From assembly GCA_024516035.1 (NCBI GenBank), contig CM044965.1, positions 2,767,146 to 2,831,145 of the forward strand: a stretch of DNA of 64,000 nt, given 5' to 3'. Source of the stretch: Bactericera cockerelli (taxonomy: Eukaryota > Arthropoda > Insecta > Hemiptera > Triozidae). The stretch's first letter is position 1; every line of letters starts with the position of its first letter. The notes beneath the pieces were generated by a model. It was not told the DNA's origin. It saw nothing but the letters and a program-made list of their open reading frames with translations, and ran no database searches. A program made the translations under genes and the position numbers. Of this stretch, positions 40,111 to 49,900 are shown piece by piece.

Positions 40111-41013
40111 TCATCGGTTCGATGTTGTCTCGTTTTGAATTGCTCTTCCACATGGACCCCTCAGATGACTTGACAGGCCCGCCTTTGATCTGCAACGTCT
40201 ATCGCAGATTGAACAGGTCAGCTCGTCTATTAGTGGTTGTTGAGAAGGACTAGGATTCTGTGATGGGATTTGGCTGAGACTAGATGCTACTTGAAGATCC
40301 GCGGGAGCTATTCTTATAGGTTTTATAGTTTCAGGTTGGATGTCTGGATGCCGATGGCTCATGTGACTAGAAACCCCAGATTTTGATTTGGACTGGTGGC
40401 CACAGTGTTCGCACACCAGTGAGTGATTGATATTGGTCGAAGGGGCTTGGTCTTTATGCGATTGGGTGATGTGGGAGTTGACATACTGTCTCCCTTTCCT
40501 TCCTTGGCGCTTAAAATCGCAGAGAGGGCATTTCCACTCTTCATTTTCTTTATTTATGTGGTCAGCTTCTCTTTTTTCAGCTCCTTTCTGGAGGCTATCA
40601 TAGTGTGCTTGTTGGATATTCTCGTGGATTTTAGAGCGCCAGAGGTTACGATTAGCAGCTTGTGTTCTCCAGCTTTTTTTGTCAATGTTCAATAGTTTCA
40701 GATCATTCTTTACTAGGTCTGACCAACGCTTTTTTGGTTTTTGTTGAGGCCGAATACCTCGACTAAGTTGGGAGAAAGCAATCTGCTGTGTTACGCGGTT
40801 GGAGGACATTTTACTGATATGTCCTACCCAGCGAAGACGTCTCGTTCTTATTATTTCATCTATTTTCAACATGTTTGTTTGGTGTAAGACTGTTTCATTA
40901 GGTATCATATCCTTCCAGCTAATCCCTGATATTGTCCTGAGACACCTCATGTGAAATGCGTTCAGGTCTTGTACATGATTTGCTTTTAGTGTCCAGCATT
41001 CCGAAGAATACAA
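40111..41013 (-). CDS. LINE ORF2 C-terminal part with zinc fingers
   Basis: 300 codons from the first Met; the frame is open further upstream to about 41130. LYSSECWTLKANHVQDL-like start (YSSECWTLK), RTRRLRWVGHISKM, KKRWSDLVKNDL, then three zinc-finger-like motifs: CPLCDF...HITQSH, CEHCGHQ...HMSHRH and CSICDRRC...HLRGPC. Such fingers may bind nucleic acid; function here is inferred. Confidence 0.85.
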   Translation of the reverse strand: MYSSECWTLKANHVQDLNAFHMRCLRTISGISWKDMIPNETVLHQTNMLKIDEIIRTRRLRWVGHISKMSSNRVTQQIAFSQLSRGIRPQQKPKKRWSDLVKNDLKLLNIDKKSWRTQAANRNLWRSKIHENIQQAHYDSLQKGAEKREADHINKENEEWKCPLCDFKRQGRKGRQYVNSHITQSHKDQAPSTNINHSLVCEHCGHQSKSKSGVSSHMSHRHPDIQPETIKPIRIAPADLQVASSLSQIPSQNPSPSQQPLIDELTCSICDRRCRSKAGLSSHLRGPCGRAIQNETTSNR

Positions 41014-41021
41014 CAGGGTGC

Positions 41022-42480
41022 TCAGAACAACGGTGGTGTAAACTTGAAGTTTGGTCTTAAGATTAAGGGTGTGTGGCTTCCATACTCGGTTGTAAAGTTT
41101 GGAAAATGCTTGATTAGCTGCATTTTTCTATTTTTCGCATCAGTAGATATTTCTCCATTTTTTGAGATGTAGCTTCCAAGATATTTAAAGTTTTCAACCT
41201 CCTTGAGTATTTGACCATTAATTGTTATATTTTGAGAAGGGCAGTTAATAAACATCACTTCAGTTTTTTGTACATTTATATTCAGCCCGAATGATTTGGC
41301 TGCATTTGCGAATATATTAACAGTCCGTTGGAGTTCCTCTGGCGATTCAGCAACAAGAGCAGCATCGTCTGCAAACATGAGCTCGTCAACTTTGGTATTT
41401 GTCACTTTGGTGGCTGATTTGAGCCCCCTTTTATCAAACATGTTACTGTCATTTCGATAGACTAACTTTATTCCACTTTGGCCTTGCTCTTTTGACTTGT
41501 TAATTATCACTTGGATGTATAGAATGAAGAGGAGAGGCGCCAAGACACATCCTTGTTTCACTCCTGTCTTGACTTCGAAGGGATCAGAGTATTCTCCATC
41601 TACAAGAACTGATGATGTAGTATTTTCATGCAGAAGTTTAAGTATTAATAACAAGTTTGGAGAACACTCTATGTGCTCCAAGATTTTGAAAAGAGCAAGT
41701 CTATTGACGGAATCAAACGCTTTGGATATGTCCACGAACGCAATGCAGAGCTGGGAATTTTGTTCCAATGCCTTTTCAACCAACTGTCGCGCTGCGAAGA
41801 TCATATCTGTGGTCGAATGATTTGAGCGGAAACCGCACTGGGTGTCATCGATGTAAGTATCAATAAGAGGAAGTATTCGGTTGTAGACAATTCTTGATAA
41901 TAATTTACTGGCGACAGATAAAAGCGATATGCCTCTATAATTATCACATTTCCGTCTACTTCCTTTCTTATGTATTGGGATGACAAGGGCGCGTTTCCAA
42001 TCTAGGGGGATGTTTCTTTCATTCCAGATTTTGTGAAAGAGAGTTTCTAGTATTTCAAGAGTTGTTATTAGTCCACCCTTTAATAGTTCAGAAGTAATAA
42101 GATCATCTCCTGGGCTTTTATTGTTTTTGAGTTGGCTTAAGGCTTTTTGTATTTCTAGGCTGGAGGGTGGTTCATCATTTATAATGGGGTTATTCAAATT
42201 GTTGTTGAGGTTGATTTGGAGTCGGTCAATTTCAAGATCAGCATCTTGATTCAGCAAGTTATCAAAATGTTGTTTCCACCTACTAAGTTGTTCTGATTTG
42301 CTTTTCAAGTTATTTCCTTCTAGATCTTCGATTATGTTCAGAGATTTCTTGTTTGGGCCAACAACTTCTTTTATTGACTTATAGAGATTATAAGAGTCAT
42401 TCACATTCATAAATCTCTGCAATTCTTCAGTTTTTCTTAACCACCATTTCTCTTTGATCTTCCTAACTTCAGAAGTTAGG
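41022..42480 (-). CDS. LINE reverse transcriptase part, frameshifted
   Basis: NYRGISLLSVASKLLSRIVY, QLCIAFVDISKAFDSVNRLA (first Asp), TGVKQGCVLAPLLFILYI and the FADDAAL catalytic box are intact. The frame extends upstream of its first Met (at 42422) to about 42480 (KEKWWLRKTEELQRF). After IST DAKNRK near 41130 the frame is lost: one A is missing from an A run, so the normal continuation is in the next frame. Confidence 0.88.
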
Positions 42481-42494
42481 CTTGTCAGAAGTTA

Positions 42495-42680
42495 GGAACA
42501 CACATACATGATTGAAGACGTTCATCGTTGCGATGCTGTCTAGCTCTGAACTCCTCTTCGTCCACATAGGCCCCTGAGATGACTGAGCAGTCCAGCCTGC
42601 TGCACACAGGACAGGTCAGCTCGTCAATTGGTGGTGGAAATGTTGATTGACACACATACATACAGACAGCTTTCTTTTAT
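42495..42680 (-). mobile_element. Second LINE 3'-end fragment
   Basis: GAAGACGTTCATCGTTGCGA and ACAGGACAGGTCAGCTCGTC parallel 40108-40225, the end of the larger LINE. It covers only the last zinc finger and 3' end, same orientation. Confidence 0.78.
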
Positions 42681-43715
42681 AGATATAGATATAGCGCACC
42701 GTTATAAGCACTTAAACCCTACACTCCGTCTTGAATGGTAAGAAGATTTTACCTCCTCTCTAAGTAAAATAAAAAAAAATACATATATCACGAAGGCTAC
42801 AACATAGACCATAAGCGTCTATAGAAGCTCCTGTGAAACCATAATCTTGGAAGAAAAAAAAAACGTCCCCCAGGTAGACAAGTCTATGTATACCTAGAAG
42901 TTTTGTATGAAACAGATAAATAAAAAGGCAAATAAATCAATTCTTCAATCATAAAATATATCCACGGCTTTTTTCTTTATTCAAATAAATCATATTTACA
43001 TAACTATGTATGTGTGCGTATAAAAATGTAGGTCGCTGACTAAAATCTATCTTAGCACAAAGAAAATATCCATAGAGGAATCTATCTTAAGACGATTAGG
43101 AGAAAAGATCCGAAGAGGATTAGATTTAAATTACTATACAAGAATACTAAAATAGGAAAAAAATAAAGAGATCACTGCAAACAAAAGAAACAATCACTCA
43201 ACATTCTCCAAAGAGAAGAGGAAGCAATTGAGAAAAAGAAACATCAAACAGCACACATTGAGAAACTAAAAAACAGTGAGGTTCTAGATAGGAAAAATAT
43301 AAACTTCTAGATAAGTGAGTGCAAAAATCTATAAAACTGTTTTGGCACCAAAGTTTGATCATTAAACATGCGCATAATTGTCATCATCATTATCATTGAG
43401 AAGCATCATCATTATCATTCAGAAGCATCATCATTATCATTGAGAAGCATCATCATCATCATTGAGAAGCATCATCGTGTTTGATGGTCGCCAAACTTGA
43501 CATTTTCATCAAGTTTATGTACGTATAACATATTCGTATGATACAGAAAATTTCAAGGAACCAAATATAATAACATAGATTAACATACCAAAAACACAAT
43601 TTGGTTTTTAAAAGAAAAAAATACTTTTCATTGCAAAATCCGTAAAACTGATTTGACACTATAACTTGATCTCTCAACTTCATAAAATACTGGAAGAACT
43701 TACAACAGGGGTTTA
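42681..43715. other. AT-rich intergenic DNA
   Basis: A worn SINE F piece (GACCATAAGCGTCTATAGAA) near 42805 and a short array of ATCATCATTATCATTGAGAA at about 43378-43480. Nothing coding recognised. Confidence 0.5.
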
Positions 43716-44177
43716 AGCGTATTTTTTATATGAATGTTATGAATAATAGGAATAAAAAAAATCGAGAAAAAAAAACAAATATTTTGCTCTTCTATCGCGA
43801 TCTGGCTGCAAATATTTTCCACTGTCCGCCATTTTTTGACAAATAAAATAAATATTTTCTTTTCTTTCGCGATCCGGCTGCAAATAAACAAAGAAAACAT
43901 GGTGGAAAAAGCAATCCTGAATTTTCCAAGGCTACAAATATTTTGCAAAATTATGAATATGGAAAATTCAATATTTGCTTCTTCCGCCATGTTTTATTTG
44001 TTTATTTGCAGCCAGATCGCGAAAGAAAAGAAAATATTTATTTTATTTGTCAAAAAATGGCGGACAGTGGAAATTATTTGCAGCCAGATCGCGATAGAAG
44101 AGAAAAATATTTGTTTTGTTCGTTTTTTCCCCGAAATTTTTAATCCTATTCATAATATTTATATAAAAAAATACGCT
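43716..44177. mobile_element. Foldback element of about 460 bp
   Basis: Left AGCGTATTTTTTATA and right TATAAAAAAATACGCT; the arms (about 200 bp each) share TATCGCGATCTGGCTGCAAA, CTGTCCGCCATTTTTTGACA and CATG-centred ends with small differences. No open frame of note. Confidence 0.82.
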
Positions 44178-44537
44178 ATTTTCAAGTCAATTAGCATCTA
44201 GCACACTTCAATAATTAATTAAGATATTCATATCAAACTTGTTACAATCATACAAAAATATAGTAATCAGAAATCTCCTTACTAAATGTATTCTACTTTT
44301 AAATCTTTAAAATACTATGAAGACAGATATACGAACTGAAGATAGAATTACAAACATACAAAAATAGGGGTTTGGCACCAAAATTTTGATTTATCATGGT
44401 CATGGAATAAATAATTTAATAATAAAAAATATCAGCAGACCGTAGTGTATCAAGTTAATACAATAGACATCTACCTAATATTTTTCTTTCACCAGCACGG
44501 CCATGCCTCTGTGAACCCAACGCGGCTAGTACATATA

Positions 44538-45423
44538 CAGGGTCTTCATAAAGTCTCACCCAGGCCTAGGTTTCTCGAAAACGACTCAGAATATCAAAAA
44601 ACGCAAAAACCCGTATTCCTTTATATTTAGGGGGATTGATTTTCAGCCAAAAATTTTTTGCCTACACGGCCCCAGTCAGGCTGGGCATGGACCAACTTTA
44701 AAATCTTAAATAGAATGGTATGTCTTGTGGCATATTGTTTTAAAGGTCTTATTGAGAGAAGTTTATTACAATAAATTTTAGTGTGCTACGACTTACCGTT
44801 CTTGAGATACAGGGTCGGACGTCCTGCGTAATATCCATATATTTTGACCTATAACTCGTTAACTGTAAATTATGGAGAAAATTTTTAATGTTAATAATAA
44901 CTCCTTATGGCAAGAACTTTCGAACAAGTTAAAATTTGATTTGTTTTTTCGTTAAAGTTTTTTTGACTGTTCATCCGGCTGGCTGACGAAACCGACCAGA
45001 AACTAACATCAACAGAGTATGTCGAGTTATAACTTGTTCGAAAGGTCTTGTCATAAGGAGTTATTATTAACAATAAAAATTTTCTCCATAATTTACGGTT
45101 AACGAGTTATAGGTCAAAATATATGGATATTACGCAGGACGTCCGACCCTGTATCTCGAGAACGGTAAGTCGTAGCACACTAAAATTTATTGTAATAAAC
45201 TTCTCTCAATAAGACCTTTAAAACAATATGCCACAAGACATACCATTCTATTTAAGATTTTAAAGTTGGTCCATGCCCAGCCTGACTGGGGCCGTGTAGG
45301 CAAAAATTTTTTGGCTGAAAATCAATCCCCCTAAATATAAAGGAATACGGGGTTTTGCGTTTATTGATATTCTGAGTCGTTTTCGAGAAACCTAGGCCTG
45401 GGTGAGACTTTATGAAGACCCTG
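44538..45423. mobile_element. Near-perfect foldback element, 886 bp
   Basis: CAGGGTCTTCATAAAGTCTC at the left and GAGACTTTATGAAGACCCTG at the right, TA on both sides. Arms of about 400 bp are almost identical; only the centre (about 44925-45020) is single copy. Non-coding, Tc1/mariner-type ends. Confidence 0.93.
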
Positions 45424-46019
45424 TATATACGTATATAAAAGAATCATGGCTTTTTACGTAAGTTAAACAACCTACCTACATGAAATAAAAAAAGTATTAA
45501 AATATAAAGACTAATAATTCTTAATGTGTAAATAAGAAAAATTAAACGTTCACTTTTAAAGCTATGCTTTACTTCAATTCAATGACCACCCTTTATATTT
45601 GATACTTTTTCTAAATAAAAAAAATAATAATACAAGCAAGGATAATAATGTATGACAAAACTATTAAAGACCCTTATTTTTAAAACATCTCTTGTGTTCA
45701 TTTTCAGTTCATACATTTAAGAAGCCTTCAAAGATTTGGGTTTCAATACAAGCAACATTGGTTTTTTTGTTTATTGAAAACATTTTGTTATCTAGTCAGA
45801 TCTTACTATCATAATAATAATACTCTTTAGTGGAAGATAACCACCTGACGAGGTTAATGATTCCAGCAATTTAAAAGGTTAAAAGAATAAACCTTATTTA
45901 TAGATACTGTTCTGAATGTAATTTACCAAATAAAATAATAGGACCAGAGCCCCTTCATCTAGCAGTACCAGTAGCAGTAAAATTGTCAAATCAACGAGGA
46001 AAAATCCCACCACTTGGTT
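45424..46019. other. AT-rich intergenic DNA
   Basis: No exon recognised. A family A body piece (TAATACTCTTTAGTGGAAGA) lies near 45820. Confidence 0.4.
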
Positions 46020-46345
46020 TACGCCTTATTCATACTGCCCGGCTAGGACTAATAGGTACAGGAGTAAGTCCAAGACGTATCCTATTCTTCATAAGACCTA
46101 TCCTTATCCTATCCTTCATAAGACCTATCCTTATCCTATCCTTCATAAGACCTATCCTTATCCTATCCTTCATAAGACCTATCCTTATCATATCCTTTAT
46201 AAGACCTATCCTTATCCTATCCTTCATAAGACGTATCCTTATTCTATCCTTCATAAGACGTATCCTTGTCCTATCCTTCATAAGATGTATCCTTATTCTA
46301 TTGCTGGGTTTCGAACTTGCGAACGCTCTACTACTAGACCAACGC
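46020..46345 (-). mobile_element. SINE family B, reverse, with internal minisatellite
   Basis: Tail side (CGCCTTATTCATACTGCCCG) and head side (GCTGGGTTTCGAACTTGCGA) remain. Between them, about 46079-46300, sit about eight 27-bp units around CTATCCTTCATAAGACCTAT replacing the middle of the SINE. Confidence 0.85.
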
Positions 46346-46436
46346 GCGATACCTTGACCACTATAATAATAATAATAATTCCGTGTCCGTGATATAGGAA
46401 CAGATACATATATCACGGTGGTGAGAGGATTATATG

Positions 46437-46838
46437 GGTTGGGTTCACTAGAAGGAGATGACTTGGTCACACTGGTAGATGTGGTGGGCTGGGTGCAATG
46501 GTTGGGTTCAGTAGAAGGAGATGACTTGGTCCTTGACACTGTTAGATGTGGTGGGCTGGGTGCACTGGTTGGGTTCAGTAGAAGGAGAGGACTTGGTCCT
46601 TGACACTGGTAGGTGTGGTGGGCTGGGTTCACTGGTTGGGTTCAGTAGAAGGAGATGACTTGGTCCTTGACACTGGTAGATGTGGTGGGTTGAGTGCACT
46701 GGTTGGGGTCAGTAGAAGGAGATGACTTGGTCCTTGACACAGTTAGATGTGTTGGGCTGGGTGCACTGGTTGGGTTCAGTAGAAGGAGATGACTTGGTCA
46801 CACTGTTAGATGTGGTGGGCTGGGTGCACTGGTTGGGT
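46437..46838 (-). repeat. Minisatellite of the last THOC6 codons and stop
   Basis: Unit starts at 46437, 46500, 46567, 46633, 46701 and about 46768; the seventh (46831) is the genuine gene end. Period 63-68 bp. On the minus strand each unit has GTCATCTCCTTCTACTGA (VISFY stop; one unit has TAGTGA in place) followed by about 40 bp of 3' flank. Confidence 0.94.
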
Positions 46839-46922
46839 TCAGTAGAAGGAGATGACTTGGTCCTTGTATTTGTAGTTCTTGCACACATCTATGTGCTTGC
46901 TGGAGCCTGCCAGGGTTATCAG
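46839..46922 (-). CDS. Thoc6: THOC6 exon 6 with stop
   Basis: Acceptor CATTTCCAG; LITLAGSSKHIDVCKNYKYK then DQVISFY and TGA. Corresponds to the VLTAAGN..VDVF..F end of THOC6. Confidence 0.9.
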   Translation of the reverse strand: MITLAGSSKHIDVCKNYKYKDQVISFY

Positions 46923-49900
46923 CTGGAAATGAGAGACCAAGACATCAAGGTGTTATTACCAAGAATATCTTTTTTCTCCAATTATACCTACTTACTATAA
47001 TTTATAATAAAATTATTATATCTTTTATCTATTTCCTAAGGTCTACATTATAATAGAGTACCAATAAACTTGTTTCGTAAACTTTGTAAAAAAGAAAAAA
47101 GACGAGCTGAGATTTTTTTATATACAGATGAGTGCTTGTACCACCCTAGACACACTCGGTCCATTCCGTACAGACACGCGTGTACCACCGGTGGTACACC
47201 CAGTCGTCTATGTGTTAAAAAAAACTCTTACCTTGTAGGGTTTGGTCTGGCTCAGCGCTGAATACAGGGTGGGCGATGACGACTCAATTGTCGAGTACAC
47301 GTCCCCGGCGTGGTTCAAATGATAGAACACCCCCCCGCGCCCCCCCGCCATCAGGTGGTCCTCACAGAAGCGGGCGATGTGAATGCCCTCATCCTCCACG
47401 GAGGTGAAACAGGTCATCGCCTCCATGGCTCGCAGACTCCACAGCGAGAGTTTGCTTCCACCTCCACACAGCTGAGAGTGGGGAGACATTGGAAATTATT
47501 TCATAAATAAATGTGTGTGTTTTTTGTGTAACCATATCAAAATGCAAATTATAGAAACGGTGCGAATGACCATCGATGTTAAAGCACCTTAATTAAAAAA
47601 AAAAAAAAATCATTATAAACTTGAATTAATTATTCTAGAACCGACCTCAGTAGCTTGATCAGTAAGGCGACGGACTTGTAACCTGGAGGTCGGTGGTTCA
47701 AGTCCCGGTGTTAGCGTTGATTAAGGGCGGAATTAATAGACGTTTTTGTAATACCTCTGTGGCGCTAAGTCACCGATTGCGTACTTTTTAAGATAGGGAA
47801 AACCGACACGTACCAACGACTTAAGTTATTGATGTTGTCTATTAATTCCGCCCTTAGTCATGTGAGTTTAAGTAGTTGTGATATCACGAAAGTGGTTAAC
47901 ACAAAATATATTTTTTTTTTATATCAAAATTTTAGTGGGTAGCGCAGAATTAGAGGACTTTTTATTTCATTCCTGTGTACCATTTGCCCATAATTCCACC
48001 ACTGGTCGCTGCTCACAATGAAGCAGCTACTCATTTTTCCTCACGAGGTATGAATGAGTGGTGGACCTCGAACATCCAAGTACAGAGCAGAAAAAATCCT
48101 TCACTGCTGGGGATGAAACCCAAGTCACCGTGCGTGCAATGCCTAGCGCGCTAACTTGGCCACGGTGTCTACCGAAATTATTAAATGTACATGTACCAAT
48201 TATTTGTACCCTTGAGGACTATAAACAAAGAACTGACTAGTCAACCCTTACAAGCCAGGCTATCTTGCAGTTTCCTAGGGGTTTAATGGCTTATAAAGAA
48301 AAAATCTAAGTCCTCATAATGTTGGATTGCACATTGAATAAGTGGTTCAGGACGAGCCAACTTTGAAATAAAGTTGTCTGAAGACCATCACTCACCCCTC
48401 TAGCTGTAGCCAAGCTGACTACAACAATATCTTTTTCTTAAAAGAATAGAAGAGGAAAAACTCAAGCTAACTCCTGAAAATCAATCAACATTGGTTTCCT
48501 TACCATCCAATCCTCACTGATAGACACATCTCCAACCCATTTGCCAAGGTGTGATCTTGCTAGCTTCAGATTCTGAGAAGGGTATACAATGGCTGTGTGT
48601 TCTTTCTGCCGATGATCCCAAAGCCGTACACTGCCATCCTCTCCACAGCTGGCTAGCTTTGATTCACTGGAGAACAAAAATATGATTAACTTTATAATAG
48701 TATCTAATAATAATAATTATAATACCAGCAATGGCAATATTTTGTCATATCAATAAGCTACCTACCAATAAGTTCTGATACAGCAGAAAACAAGTATTTA
48801 AAAAAATAATCTTAAACTCTTTTTTTTTCTTCTTATTTCTTATTATTATTATTATTATTATTATTTTGTTTTTTCTTCTTTAATTATTTCTTTTTTTTTT
48901 TTTAATAAGAAATAATAATTTCTTAAACTCTAATTTAAAAAAATTCTGCAGCAGATGATAATGATTTTTTAAGAGAACAGCAGATGATAAATTAATTAAA
49001 AAAAAAAAAACATGTATTAAATTAGCAGGCTGGGGGACTATAAACAGGGAGTAGATCAGCATTGGCTTGGTTCTGGGGGCCCTTGTCAAATATTAGTCTC
49101 TTATTAAGACAGTGGTAGAAGTGCTGAGTCATTCTTCCACTGTCGGGCTACCATCATTCACAATGACACCACCCTATGATGTCAATGATGATGATTAAAT
49201 TTGCATTCACACCACACCTAAAGCCCTCATATATTTTTTTTTTTTTCACAATTATTCACAAACAATATAAATATAAAATTATAAAAAAACATAGTTAAAT
49301 ATAAATATATGTAGATAAATATAATCTAATAGTGGAATATTAAAATATTTATTGTTTGGTATTATTTATTAGTAGTGGATGTCCCATTGTGTCAAGAGAC
49401 ATTTGTTGGGGATCCTTTACTTTCATATGCATAATTTTATCTAATAAAAAATAAACATGTTTGAGTAGATGACAAAATAAATTGATTCTTACAATTTATA
49501 AATACTATGAATGTAATCTTCATGTCCTTTGAAATCTCGAACCCATCGTCCATCCTCAAGACAGAACACATGGATTTTGTTATCTCCACATCCAGCATAC
49601 AGGTTGGACCCGAGACCTTCACTGGAGTCATCGACTAGCATGGAATTGATATCACATCTCTCTATCATATCTCTGAAAATGGGTGCAAAATCAATATTAA
49701 ACATCTAATCAGCAAAAAGTATTGACCTTAACTGATTTTCCTTTTTCTTTTAACATTTTTTGTAAGGCTTGCATTATCAGAAGCCTATTATTTCTTTTAG
49801 TAGACACTAAACTGAGAAGTTTTATCAACTTTGACAGAACGTTTAAAAAAAAAAAGAAGATCAGTGTTTCACAGCCTTTTTTGTAGCCATGAAACAACAG

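Larger units (their letters stand above)
40111..42480 (-). mobile_element. Non-LTR retrotransposon (LINE), 5'-truncated
   Basis: Minus-strand ORF2 remnant: RT domain, thumb-like and connection region, then zinc fingers to the stop codon at 40111. No endonuclease domain upstream of 42480. One frameshift near 41125 divides the frame. Clade not assigned. Confidence 0.9.

Noticed and set aside
43836..44201. 121-codon frame
   Set aside because: Lies wholly in the foldback element and its mirror image is open too.
46030..46632. 200-codon minus-strand frame
   Set aside because: Runs through the 27-bp and 66-bp minisatellites; no family resemblance.
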